Numbered from the stretch's first letter, positions 53,201-61,493 are shown. The stretch: DNA of 64,000 nucleotides from Mycolicibacter virginiensis (GCF_022374935.2 NZ_CP092430.2:4650001-4714000), one strand, 5' to 3'. Program-made: numbers and translations. Notes: generated by a model from the letters alone, not told the origin.

Positions 53201-56200
53201 GGTGGCGCCGTTGGCGCCGTTCGAGCTGTTGACCGAGCCGGTTCCTCCGCTGGCGCCCGCGCCGCCATCACCACCACGGCCGCCGTTGCCGATCGATCCG
53301 GCGCTGCCGCCCTGGCCACCGGCGCCGCCGACCTGCATGGTGCCGTCGGCCAGTTCGCGGCCGTCGCCGCCGCGACCGCCTTCGCCACCGTTACCGCCGC
53401 CGCCGCTCCCGCCGCTCGCGCCCGTCGCGCCGTCCTGCCCGGAGCCCGCGCCGTCACCACCGACGCCGCCGACGCCTGAGATGCCACGCTCGCCGCCGGA
53501 GCCACCCTTGCCGCCGCTGCCGGCGGTCGCGCCGGTGCCGCCGCCGGTTCCTACGCCACCGTTGCCGCCGTTACCGGCGCTGCCCGCGGCACCGCCCTGG
53601 CCACCGGCCCCACCGTTGCCGTCGGTCGCGGCACCCCCGAGGCCCCCGGCGCCGCCGGTGCCACCGGTGCCACCGTTGCCGCCGGTTGCGCCGGACGCGC
53701 CGCTGCCGGGGGTGACGAAGCCGGCGTTACCACCCTTTCCACCAGCGCCGCCGGAACCGCCCTGGCCACCGGCACCGCCGTCGCCGGAGAGGGTGCCGCC
53801 GGCACCGCCCTTACCTCCGACGCCGCCCGCCGCGCCGTTACCGCCGGTCAGTCCATTGCCGGCCGCATCGCGGCCACCCGTCACACCGGCCGCGCCGTTA
53901 CCGCCGTTGCCGCCGGCGCCACCGGTGCCGATCGCACCCGCGTTGCCGCCGTTGCCGCCGGCGCCGCCGGCCTGGACCGTACCGTCGGCCAGCACCTGGC
54001 CGTTGCCGCCGTTGCCGCCCACGCCACCGATGGCGCTGCCCGCCACACCCGCAGCACCGCTGGCGGCCTGCCCGCCGGCACCGTTACCGCCGGCGCCACC
54101 GCTGCCGGCCACACCGGCCGTGCCGCCGCTACCGCCATTGCCGCCGTGGCCCGCCACCGCGTTGGCACCGCCACCGGCGCCGTCGCCTCCGGCACCGCCG
54201 GTACCGCCATTGCCGGCCGCACCACCGGCACCACCGACGCCACCGACGCCCTGGCCACCCGCGGAGCCATGCGCCGCCGTGCCGCCCGCACCACCGGCGC
54301 CACCGACGCCACCGGCACCGCCGTTGCCACCGACGCTGGTGGTGCTGCCGCCGTCGCCACCGTTGCCGCCGCTGCCCGCGACCGCGTCCGCGCCATCGAT
54401 TCCATTGGCGCCGGCACCACCGGCGCCGCCGGCACCACCCACGCCACCGGCACCACCGACGCCACCGTTACCCGAGATCGAACCGCCGGCGCCACCCACG
54501 CCGCCGGCACCGCCGTTAGCGCCGGTCGCGCCGTTGGTGCCGTTGCCCGATCCGCTGGTGATTCCGGCCGCGCCGGTCGCCCCGGCACCACCGGTGCCGC
54601 CGGCCCCGCCGTCGCCGGTCGCGCCCGCGTTACCGCCGTGGCCGCCCACGCCGCCGGCCTGTGCCATCCCGTTGGCCAGCAGCTGCCCGGCACCACCGGT
54701 GCCGCCCACGCCGCCGTCGCCGCCGGTTCCCGTCGCGCCCGCTTTGCCGCCTGCCGCATGAGCACCGCCGGCACCCACGCCGCCGGCACCACCGGCGCCG
54801 CCGGTGCCTACCGAACCGCCGTTACCACCGAGTCCACCGGCACCGGCCGCGGCGGCGAGGCCGCCACCGGCACCCGTGCCGCCCTGTCCACCGTCGCCCG
54901 CGTCACCGCCCGCGCCACCGGCACCACCGACGCCGCCCGCGCCGATCGCGCCCGCGGTGCCGTGCGCCGCGGCGCCACCGGCACCACCGTTGCCGCCGAG
55001 ACCACCGACGCCACCCTTGCCGCCGTTGCCGCCGTTCTCGCCGGTCCCGCCGGCCCCACCACTTCCGGCCGCGGCGTTCTGGCCGGCGGCTCCGGTCTCT
55101 CCAGTCCCGCCGGCACCACCGGTGCCACCGACACCGCCCGAGCCGCCGGCACCACCGTTGCCCGAGACCGACCCGCCAGCACCACCGGCGCCACCATTAC
55201 CCGCGACGCCACCTGCACCACCCTGCAAGCCGTTGCCGTTGACGTCGTTGCCGCCGAGGGCGCCCGTCGCGCCGTTGCCACCGACGCCGCCGTTGCCGCC
55301 GTTGCCGGTCGACCCGCCGTCACCGCCCCGACCACCATTACCGGCCGCCTGGCCGGGGTTGACCGCGCTGAATCCGGCGCCGCCGTTGCCGCCGTTACCG
55401 CTGACAGTGGCCGCATCGCCGGCACTGCCCGTCGCGCCGGCAACACCGCCGGCACCGCTGCCTGCCGCGCCGCCCCGGCCCGCGGCGCCGGCTAGCCCGG
55501 CCTCGCCGCCGCGACCGCCGTTGCCGCCGTTGAGGTGCGCAGCGGTTCCGGCCGCACCGTTACCACCGTTGCCGCCGGCACCGCTGTCGCCGCCGTTGCC
55601 GCCCGCACCACCTGATCCGCTGTGGCCCGCGGAGCCGAACAGGCCACCCGCCCCGGCATCGCCGCCGATACCGCCGTTGCCGCCCACACCACCGACGCCG
55701 CCGTTGGTCCCGGCACCACCGTTGCCGTTGCCCGCGCCTACGAAGGTGCCCTGCGCGCCATCGTTACCCGCCGCGCCGCTGCCGCCGTCACCGCCGACGC
55801 CGCCCGCGCCGCCGGAACCGCCGTTGCCGAACATGGTGCCGCCGCCACCACCGGCGCCCCCGGCGCCACCGACACCCCCGTTGCCGCCGTCCCGGCCACC
55901 GGTGAAGCCGTCACCACCGGCGCCGCCGGCACCGCCGACCCCGCCGTTGCTGAAGGACATCCCGCCCCGGCCACCGGCGCCACCGGCGCCACCGGCCCCG
56001 CCGTCGATGTGCGCAGCCGTACCGTCGCCGCCGGCGCCACCGTTGCCGCCGTTGCCGCCGTTACCGAAGAAGAACCCGCCGTCGCCGCCCGCGCCACCGG
56101 CGCCGCCGACGCCGCCGAACTGCCCGGCCGTGCCGTCGGTTCCGTTGCCGCCGTGGCCGAACAGGCCACCGCCGTTGCCGCCCACTCCGGGGGCGCCGTT

Positions 56201-56890
56201 GATCGGAGCCGGGTCGCTCGCCAGGGCAGCGAACGTGACCATCCCGGGACCGCCGGCCCCGGAATCGCCGGCCCCGGTGTCACCGGCGCTGCCGGCATTG
56301 CCACCGTTGCCGAATAACCAGCCGGCATTGCCGCCGTTGCCGCTGTAGCCGAAGCCGTCGCCGCCGTCGCCCAACAGCAGGCCCGCGTTGCCGCCGTCCG
56401 GGTTGTCCGCCGTGCCGTCGGCGCCGTTGCCGATCAGGTAGACCCCGAAGAAGCTGTTGATCGCACCGTTGACCTGCAGGCCAAGTGGGCTGTCGATCCA
56501 GTTCTCGATGCTGGTGTGCATCGGCTCGTAGAACAAGGTGTTGAACAGATCAGAGAACGGGTCGTTGGCCGCTGCGGACATCGGGGCCAGCGCGGCGTCC
56601 CAGTCGCCGTCGAGTTGCGCGAACAGCGGTGCCCAGGAGTCGGCGTCGAAGATCGTCTGCCACGACGCCGCGTCACCCAGGTTGGTGAAGGCATCGCCCA
56701 GGCTCTGACCGAACAGGTCGGAGACCCAGCCCAGCTCGTCGGCGTGGGCCGGCGGCGCAGCGGACATCGGGCTGATCCCGAAGGCCAGGAACGCGCCCAC
56801 CGCCGTGCCGGCCCCGGCGACGCGTTTGCGCCGACGCGCCCCGGTGGGGTTCGCCGTCCGCCGTTCTACACCGTCGCGCCTGCCGCCCAT
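50267..56890 (-). CDS. PGRS-G: secreted PGRS protein (2207 aa)
   Basis: ATG at 56890; the upstream AAGGGCGG is somewhat far away (about 12 nt). The signal has basic clusters (Arg19-Arg21, Lys22, Arg23), a hydrophobic core and AHA before Asp51. Residues 51-155 mix two neighbour types. DLFGQSLGDAFTNLGDAASW resembles PGRS-A and B; YEPMHTSIENWIDSPLG and INSFFGVYLIGNGADGT resemble C-E. PGRS modules follow, with FGNGG-type early blocks (GGFFFGNGG, GGTMFGNGG) as in classical PE_PGRS proteins. Two cysteines (ECGSTAGTSSC) lie near 51160-51195. It ends in GGSTGTTG. It starts 52 bp after P2, which places it in the same operon. No PE domain. A role at the cell surface is inferred. Confidence 0.87.
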   Translation of the reverse strand: MGGRRDGVERRTANPTGARRRKRVAGAGTAVGAFLAFGISPMSAAPPAHADELGWVSDLFGQSLGDAFTNLGDAASWQTIFDADSWAPLFAQLDGDWDAALAPMSAAANDPFSDLFNTLFYEPMHTSIENWIDSPLGLQVNGAINSFFGVYLIGNGADGTADNPDGGNAGLLLGDGGDGFGYSGNGGNAGWLFGNGGNAGSAGDTGAGDSGAGGPGMVTFAALASDPAPINGAPGVGGNGGGLFGHGGNGTDGTAGQFGGVGGAGGAGGDGGFFFGNGGNGGNGGAGGDGTAAHIDGGAGGAGGAGGRGGMSFSNGGVGGAGGAGGDGFTGGRDGGNGGVGGAGGAGGGGGTMFGNGGSGGAGGVGGDGGSGAAGNDGAQGTFVGAGNGNGGAGTNGGVGGVGGNGGIGGDAGAGGLFGSAGHSGSGGAGGNGGDSGAGGNGGNGAAGTAAHLNGGNGGRGGEAGLAGAAGRGGAAGSGAGGVAGATGSAGDAATVSGNGGNGGAGFSAVNPGQAAGNGGRGGDGGSTGNGGNGGVGGNGATGALGGNDVNGNGLQGGAGGVAGNGGAGGAGGSVSGNGGAGGSGGVGGTGGAGGTGETGAAGQNAAAGSGGAGGTGENGGNGGKGGVGGLGGNGGAGGAAAHGTAGAIGAGGVGGAGGAGGDAGDGGQGGTGAGGGLAAAAGAGGLGGNGGSVGTGGAGGAGGVGAGGAHAAGGKAGATGTGGDGGVGGTGGAGQLLANGMAQAGGVGGHGGNAGATGDGGAGGTGGAGATGAAGITSGSGNGTNGATGANGGAGGVGGAGGSISGNGGVGGAGGVGGAGGAGGAGANGIDGADAVAGSGGNGGDGGSTTSVGGNGGAGGVGGAGGAGGTAAHGSAGGQGVGGVGGAGGAAGNGGTGGAGGDGAGGGANAVAGHGGNGGSGGTAGVAGSGGAGGNGAGGQAASGAAGVAGSAIGGVGGNGGNGQVLADGTVQAGGAGGNGGNAGAIGTGGAGGNGGNGAAGVTGGRDAAGNGLTGGNGAAGGVGGKGGAGGTLSGDGGAGGQGGSGGAGGKGGNAGFVTPGSGASGATGGNGGTGGTGGAGGLGGAATDGNGGAGGQGGAAGSAGNGGNGGVGTGGGTGATAGSGGKGGSGGERGISGVGGVGGDGAGSGQDGATGASGGSGGGGNGGEGGRGGDGRELADGTMQVGGAGGQGGSAGSIGNGGRGGDGGAGASGGTGSVNSSNGANGATGGVGGAGGSGGSIAGNGGAGGVGGHGGNGGNGATGLTGVAGTDAAAGSGGNGGNGGTGADGGNGGSGGAGGQGGVGGSAVNGTTGKAGIGGIGGNGGDAGKGGDGGAGGRGAGGGLNLVAGNGGAGGSAGTAGHAGGAGQGGLSGDGASQRAGGTAGAAAVGGGNGGAGGTGGAGEVLSNGASQAGGNGGAGGDAGAVGTGGAGGNGGAGATGDAGVTDAGGDGSHGGDGAAGGNGGVGGQGGYISGNGGAGGRGGAGGNGGAGGNGLTGTAGATDAAGQGTDGGDGRDGGDGGDAGKGGNGGAGGTAINGNAGAAGAGGVGGTGGAAGNGGTGGRGGDGAGGGLDFEAGAGGNGGDGGEIGQAGHGAAGGIGADGSQAANGADGAAGHSNGGAGGNGGAGQVLYDGTLQVGGQGGNGGNAGTVGTGGAGGNGGAGATGKAGITDASGTGTHGGDGGLGGNGGTGGAGGTVSGNGGVGGQGGAGGTGGLGGAGLNATVAGQNGGNAGDAGNGGQGGVGGQGGTATNGIGGAGGRGGAAGDAGTGGQGGQGVGGGAAANASNGGNGGTGGERGTAGQGGAGGVGSAGDGANGGVGAAGGGGNGGNGGAGGNGVGVINNVGQAGGNGGLGGAAGSNGNGGDGGAGGKGALGTNPAAPTQGGSNPLAGNGATGSECGSTAGTSSCTGGIGGNGTAGNSANNGGHIQDGGNGGTGGRANTGAWLGQTATGGKGGNGGAGGASGDGGDGGTGGYGYVGGSSSSAHGGTGGNGGNGGNGVSGVTGGNGGAGGAGGAGGSVSGVGGNGGVGGAAGNGGDGTVGGDGGNGGNGGQAYMSAPVGGTSAVGGQGGNGGNGGYGGNGGAGGIGGQGGDAGAAGADGAGQAGVGGAGGNGGAGGNGGSGGDGGDGGSTSRGTSFGSQTAGQGGTGGTADIGGTGGVAGGGGAGGHNADGSSASSGAGGTGGTNGANGAAGSGGSTGTTG

Positions 56891-56942
56891 TGCTGTTTTC
56901 CGCCCTTGTTTCGTGAAGTGTTGGTAAGCCGAAGGATTGAAC

Positions 56943-59207
56943 TCAGAAGCCGAAGAGGCCGCCGAGCTGCCCGATGCTGACCGAGATCAGATCGGTGCCG
57001 GAGATGCCCATGTTGGAAAGCAGGTCGTCGAGATCCAGGCCGCCGAGACCGAGGTTGTCGATCACGTCGTTGACCGTCAGGCCGGTCAGGCCGAGGCTGG
57101 CGACCAGCGAGTCGACGGTGACGCTGCCCAGGCCCAGCGAGTTGGCGATGTCATTGACCGTGACGCCGCCGAGTAGGCGCTGCAGAATCTCGTCCAGGTG
57201 GACGCTGTTGAGGTTCAGGTCGTCGAGCAGGTCGCCGACCTTGGCGCCGCCCAGCAGGCTTTCCAAGAAGCCGTCCAGGTGAATGTTGTTCAGCCCCAGG
57301 TCGTTTGCGATCGAGCCGAAGGTCATACCGCCCAAGACGTGGTCGATGACGCTGCCGATGTCGATGTTGTTCAGGCCGAGGTTGCCCAGCAGCCCGTTGA
57401 TCGTGACGTCCAAGCCGAGCCGGTCGATCACCGTGTCGATGTTCAGGTTGTTCAGGCCCCAGGAGCTCAGCATCGATACCACCGAGGTGTTCATCAGCCA
57501 CGAGAAGCCGTTGTTGAGCAGGCCACTGAGGGTGACACTGTCCAGCCCCAAGTTGTGCATGACGGTGTCGAAAGGGGTGCTCAGATTCAAACCGGTGAGC
57601 AGCTCGCTGAGCTTCTCGTCGCCCACGCCGGTCGCCCCCAGCAGCTGGCCGATGGTGATGTCGGACAGTGGAGTACCGGGCGCCACGCCCAGGTTGGGGG
57701 CGCCGGCACTGTAGAGCCGCTGCAGGGTTTCCAGCAGACTGTTGGGCCCCATCAAACTGTTGAGGGTTTGGTAGCAGGACACGTTGTACAAGCCCGGCAG
57801 CAGGGGGCAGGTGATGTCCGGGACGGGGATCGCGCCGTCGGCGAGTTCGAGCAACGTCTTTTCGCCCATCCCGGCCTGGGTCAGCAGGTCGGTGAACTTC
57901 TGGTCGCCGATCTCGGTGCCTTCGAGCAAGTCACCCAGCGTCATGTTCGACATCTCCGCGCTCTGCAGCAACTCGGAGAGCGACATGTCGTAGCCGGCGC
58001 CCTGCAGGATTTCGATCACCAGGTCGCCGACGGTCATGCTGCCGGCGCCGCCGCCACCGAACATGCCGCCCAGCAGGGTGTCGATCAGCTCGGCGAGGCT
58101 CTGGTCACCGAAACCGGAGGCGTCCAGCAGCGGGTTGATCACGCTGCCGAGCGTCATGTCCGCACCACCGAACTGGCTGAGCAGATCGGTGATGGTCGCG
58201 TCGCCGCCCACGGTGGTGTGGACCAGATCTTTGATCGCCTCACCCAGGGTGAGTTCGCCGACACCGAGCTGGCCAAGCAGGCCGGTGATGGAGGTGTCGG
58301 TCATCCCGGCGGCGTGCAGCAGTCCGGTCGCCAGCTCGCCCACCGACTGGTCGCCGAGGCCGAATTGGTCGAGCAGGCCGGCCAGGGTCGGATTGCCGAT
58401 GCCGGCCTGGCCGAGCAGACCGGTCAGCACCTCGGCGATCGACTTGTCGCCCAGCCCCACCTGATCTGCCAGGCCGGAGATCGTCGGGTTCCCGATACCC
58501 ATCACCTCGAGCAGGTTGGCCGCCAGGTCCGCGATCGGCTGGTCGCCGATCCCGAACTCGGACAGCAGCGCGGTGACGCTCAGGTGCCCGAAGCCCAGGC
58601 TGTCGAGCAGGCCGGTCAGCAGACCCTCCACCGACTCGTCGCCGATGCCGAACTGGCTGAGCACGTCGCCGAGCGTCGTGTTTCCGACGCCGGCCAGGTC
58701 CACCAACTGGCCCAGTTGCAGGTCGATGGTGGCGGTGTGTGGTGCGACGAACAGCCCGTTGAACAGCGGGATGTTCATCCCCGCCACGTCGATCCCGGAC
58801 GTGCCGAAGAGGAAGGCGTTGATCAGCGTGCCCGGAGCGTTGAGCAGGATCATGAACGCGTTGGCCGGGTCGGCGGAGAGTTGGTCCATGATGTCGTTCC
58901 ACGCGTTGTTCAGCGTGATGAACGGGCCGATCATCGCCAGCAGGGTGTGCAGCGTCGAGCCCAGCTCGATGTTGATCTGCGCCGGCAGCGGTACCGCGTT
59001 GACGGTGATCGTCGGCAGCAGGCCCCAGCTGGTCAGCAGCCCGGTGACGTCGTTCGCCGGGTCGGCGGTCAGAACCACCGAATGCTGCTGCTGCGCAAAG
59101 TGCGTCGGGGCGGCGGGCATCGGTGCCACCGACGGGACGACGGCGATCAGACCGGCGCCGACGACGGCGATCCCGGGCGTGAGGTAGGGGCGAAGGCTCT
59201 GCAGCAT
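56943..59207 (-). CDS. gjpA: P2: GjpA-type outer membrane porin-like helical-repeat protein (754 aa)
   Basis: ATG at 59207 has GGAG 8 nt upstream. It starts 32 bp after the P1 stop. The N-terminus (LRPYLTPGIAVVGAGLIAVVP) is an uncleaved-anchor or signal-like segment. Residues about 60-170 are a domain shared with P1 (NAWN, DPANAFMILLNAPGTLINAFL, IPLFNGLFV). From 187 the chain alternates 18- and 14-residue repeats, such as GIGDESVEGLLTGLLDSL and GIGNPTLAGLLDQF, four exact 32-residue units to 314; less regular repeats follow. A Cys pair (about 467 and 478, CPLLPGLYNVSC) interrupts them. The chain ends in IGQLGGLFGF. Annotation pipelines usually name this family outer membrane porin GjpA (recalled, not searched). 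The visible repeats look helical, so pore formation is uncertain. Confidence 0.65.
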   Translation of the reverse strand: MLQSLRPYLTPGIAVVGAGLIAVVPSVAPMPAAPTHFAQQQHSVVLTADPANDVTGLLTSWGLLPTITVNAVPLPAQINIELGSTLHTLLAMIGPFITLNNAWNDIMDQLSADPANAFMILLNAPGTLINAFLFGTSGIDVAGMNIPLFNGLFVAPHTATIDLQLGQLVDLAGVGNTTLGDVLSQFGIGDESVEGLLTGLLDSLGFGHLSVTALLSEFGIGDQPIADLAANLLEVMGIGNPTISGLADQVGLGDKSIAEVLTGLLGQAGIGNPTLAGLLDQFGLGDQSVGELATGLLHAAGMTDTSITGLLGQLGVGELTLGEAIKDLVHTTVGGDATITDLLSQFGGADMTLGSVINPLLDASGFGDQSLAELIDTLLGGMFGGGGAGSMTVGDLVIEILQGAGYDMSLSELLQSAEMSNMTLGDLLEGTEIGDQKFTDLLTQAGMGEKTLLELADGAIPVPDITCPLLPGLYNVSCYQTLNSLMGPNSLLETLQRLYSAGAPNLGVAPGTPLSDITIGQLLGATGVGDEKLSELLTGLNLSTPFDTVMHNLGLDSVTLSGLLNNGFSWLMNTSVVSMLSSWGLNNLNIDTVIDRLGLDVTINGLLGNLGLNNIDIGSVIDHVLGGMTFGSIANDLGLNNIHLDGFLESLLGGAKVGDLLDDLNLNSVHLDEILQRLLGGVTVNDIANSLGLGSVTVDSLVASLGLTGLTVNDVIDNLGLGGLDLDDLLSNMGISGTDLISVSIGQLGGLFGF
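58266..58649 (-). repeat. 96-bp repeats encoding 32-residue units in P2
   Basis: Four consecutive units of 18 plus 14 residues (187-314). Each half opens with Gly-hydrophobic-Gly-Asp/Asn and continues with Leu-rich heptad-like spacing. The protein pattern is exact in length; the DNA has diverged. Confidence 0.75.
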
Positions 59208-59239
59208 CAGGTTTCTCCGAGTCGATTCGATGGGGGCGG

Positions 59240-61426
59240 TTACACGCCGCCGAACAGCGAGGCGAAGAATCCGCCGAAATCGCCGAGATGGGTGTTGATC
59301 AGCACCATGTCCGACAGGCCGAACTGGTCCAGCAGGTCGTTGAGGGTGTCACTGCCCAGGCCCATGTTGGTGAGCATCGAGTTCAACGTTCCGTCGCCGA
59401 AGATGTCCGCCAGCAGCTCGTTCAGCTCGGTGGTGGCGAGTTCGAAGCTGCTCAACAGATCGGCGATGGTCTGTCCGCCCAGGAAGCCGCCGACCAGCGT
59501 GTCGAGGTCGGTGGTGGCGAATCCCAGGCCACCCAGCACGGAGCCCAGTGACATGTCGCCCAGCAGGCTGTGCAGGAGCGCGTCGAGGTGGGTGTTGCCC
59601 AGGTCGGTGCTGCCGAGCAACGAGCCCAGGGTCTGGCCACTGAAGATGCCGTCGAGCAGGTCACCCAGATGCTGGTTGCCGATGCCCGCGTCGTTGAGCA
59701 GCTCGCCCAACGTGCCGGTGCCCAGCAGGTTGCCCAGCATCTCGTTGAGGGTGGTGTTGTTCAGCCCCATGTCGGTGAGCAGCTGACCCAGGCTGGTGTT
59801 GTCCATGCCGAAGCTGGCGACCAGTTCGTCCAGCGTCTGGGTGTTCATGCCCATACCGGTGAGCACCGAGCTCAGGGTCATGGAGAGGTTGGCTTCGATC
59901 AGATCGCTGAGCTTCTGGTCGGCCATCGGCCCGAGCAGCTGGGCGATGGTCTGATCGGCCATGCCCTGGTCGGCCAGGATGCTGTTGATGGTGTTGGCGT
60001 TGAGGCCGTCGATCATGCCCTGGCCACCGATCTTGTCGGCGACGGTGTCGCCGCCGGTGGCCCAGATCAGGTTGTTCAGGGTCAGGCCGCCGAAGCCGAG
60101 GTTGCTGAAGACGGTGCCCAGCGAGACGTTGCCCAGGTGGGCAGCGTCGACGATGTTCTGCATGGTCAGCCCGCCCAGGCCGGCGGCGTTCACCAGGTCG
60201 CCGACGGTGGCGTCGCCCAGCCCTGCGCCGCCGAGGAAGTCGACGGCCAGCGAACCCACGCTGATGTCGCCGAGACCCATCGCGTCGATCAGGTCCAGCG
60301 GGGTCCGCTGCCCCAGGTCGAGCGCGTCGAGCACCTTGGGCAGGATGTCGCCGACGGTCAGGTCGGACAGGCCCAGCGAGTTGAGCAGGTCGACCGGGGT
60401 CCGCTGGCCCAAGCCGAGACCGTCGAGCAGGCCGGCGGCCAGGTCGGAGACGGGCTGGTCGGCCAAGCCGAGCTGGTCGAGCAGGCCGGTGACGGTCGGG
60501 TCGCCGATGCCGGCCGCGTCGAGCACCGCGAGCAGCGCACCCGAGACCGACTGGTCCGCCAGGCCGACGTTGCCCAGCAGGTCCCCCAGCGTCGGGTTGC
60601 CGATGCCAATCGCGTCGAGCAGCTTGGTGCCCAGATCGGCCACCGACTCGTCGCTCAGGCCGATGTTGCCCAGGATGTCGATCAGGTTCTTCTGCCCCAG
60701 GCCCATCGCGTCGAGCAGTCCGGTGGCGAGCTGCGCGGCGGACTGCGGCCCGATGCCGATCGCGTTGATCAGATCCAGCGGTGTCTGGTCACCCAGGCCG
60801 ACCCCGTCGAGCAGGCTGGTCACCATCGACCCGAGCGGCAGGTCGCCGATCCCGATTCCGGACAGGATCGTGGTCAGGCTCTTGTCCCCGAGGTTCACCG
60901 TGTCCAGCACCTGGCTGAGGGTGATCTCGAGGTCGAAGGACTGCGGCCCCACCAGCAGGCCATTGAAGGCCGGGACGGTGATCCCGAAGAACTCGATGGT
61001 GTTGGTGCCGTTGAGCCAGGCGTTGAGCAGGGTGGCCGGCGCGTTGAACAGGATGCTCAGCGTGTTGGCCGGGTCGATTGCGATCGCGGCCCAAATCTCG
61101 TTCCACGCGTTGGTGACCGTGACGAACGGCGCGACCGACGACAACAGCAGCCCCACCTCGGACGGCAGCATCCCGGAGTCGAAGTGCTGGCCCAGGTTGG
61201 CCAGGTTGGCGGCGGTGTTGCTGAACAGCTGATCCCAGGTGACCAGTACATCGGACGTGTTGGCCACCAACCGCAGGTTCGGTTGCTGGACCGGCGCGAG
61301 ATCCGGCTGTGGGGCCGGCGAAGCATGCAGGTTTGCCTGCGGCATCGGCACAGCAGTGACGCTGACGAGACCGGCACCTACTAGGGCGACACCCGTCGTG
61401 GCGTAGGGACGAAGTAACTGCTGCAT
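59240..61426 (-). CDS. gjpA: P1: GjpA-type outer membrane porin-like helical-repeat protein (728 aa)
   Basis: The frame is open to 61579, but the real start is ATG at 61426, with GGAAGA 8 nt upstream. From there MQQLLRPYATTGVALVGAG matches the P2 start, whereas the longer form would run through the promoter region. The N-terminal hydrophobic segment is signal-like. Residues 54-178 are the shared domain (NAWNEIW, DPANTLSILFNAP, VPAFNGLLVGP). Residues 192-415 are seven exact 32-residue units, each 18 plus 14 residues (GLSDESVADLGTKLLDAI, GIGNPTLGDLLGNV). Looser Leu-rich repeats follow, and the end is GDFGGFFASLFGGV. It has no cysteine. P1 heads the presumed operon with P2 and PGRS-G. The porin name comes from family annotation habits; what is seen is an exported helical-solenoid-like protein. 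Confidence 0.68.
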   Translation of the reverse strand: MQQLLRPYATTGVALVGAGLVSVTAVPMPQANLHASPAPQPDLAPVQQPNLRLVANTSDVLVTWDQLFSNTAANLANLGQHFDSGMLPSEVGLLLSSVAPFVTVTNAWNEIWAAIAIDPANTLSILFNAPATLLNAWLNGTNTIEFFGITVPAFNGLLVGPQSFDLEITLSQVLDTVNLGDKSLTTILSGIGIGDLPLGSMVTSLLDGVGLGDQTPLDLINAIGIGPQSAAQLATGLLDAMGLGQKNLIDILGNIGLSDESVADLGTKLLDAIGIGNPTLGDLLGNVGLADQSVSGALLAVLDAAGIGDPTVTGLLDQLGLADQPVSDLAAGLLDGLGLGQRTPVDLLNSLGLSDLTVGDILPKVLDALDLGQRTPLDLIDAMGLGDISVGSLAVDFLGGAGLGDATVGDLVNAAGLGGLTMQNIVDAAHLGNVSLGTVFSNLGFGGLTLNNLIWATGGDTVADKIGGQGMIDGLNANTINSILADQGMADQTIAQLLGPMADQKLSDLIEANLSMTLSSVLTGMGMNTQTLDELVASFGMDNTSLGQLLTDMGLNNTTLNEMLGNLLGTGTLGELLNDAGIGNQHLGDLLDGIFSGQTLGSLLGSTDLGNTHLDALLHSLLGDMSLGSVLGGLGFATTDLDTLVGGFLGGQTIADLLSSFELATTELNELLADIFGDGTLNSMLTNMGLGSDTLNDLLDQFGLSDMVLINTHLGDFGGFFASLFGGV
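60182..60853 (-). repeat. 96-bp repeats encoding seven 32-residue units in P1
   Basis: Seven consecutive 32-residue units (192-415), each made of an 18-residue half ending LLDxx and a 14-residue half ending in LLxxx. No unit in this stretch breaks the 18/14 alternation. Comparison with P2 shows the same alternation with fewer units, so copy number has changed since duplication. Confidence 0.8.
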
Positions 61427-61464
61427 CGGAAATTTCTTCCATCTCGAGGTATCAAACGTTCGCG

Positions 61465-61493
61465 ACAGTACATGAGCAGCGTCACATTTCCAA
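61465..61493 (-). promoter_or_regulatory. Candidate promoter of P1
   Basis: On the minus strand, TTGGAA (61493-61488) and TACTGT (61470-61465) are 17 bp apart. The -10 fits the mycobacterial TAnnnT pattern and has TG upstream. The start codon is 39 nt beyond the -10. An alternative -10, TATATT, lies at 61497-61492 without a good -35. Confidence 0.4.

Noticed and set aside
1..56890. CRISPR array or minisatellite
   Set aside because: Repetition is codon-phased (GGC-GGN) within long open frames, with no repeat-spacer structure.
1..56890. PE_PGRS family membership
   Set aside because: None of the seven starts has the PE motif or its helical pair; all have cleavable signal peptides instead.
57198..59786. 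Plus-strand ORF opposite P2 and part of P1
   Set aside because: Rich in Gln, Val, Asp and Arg and spans two real minus-strand genes; it reflects the complement of the helical repeats.
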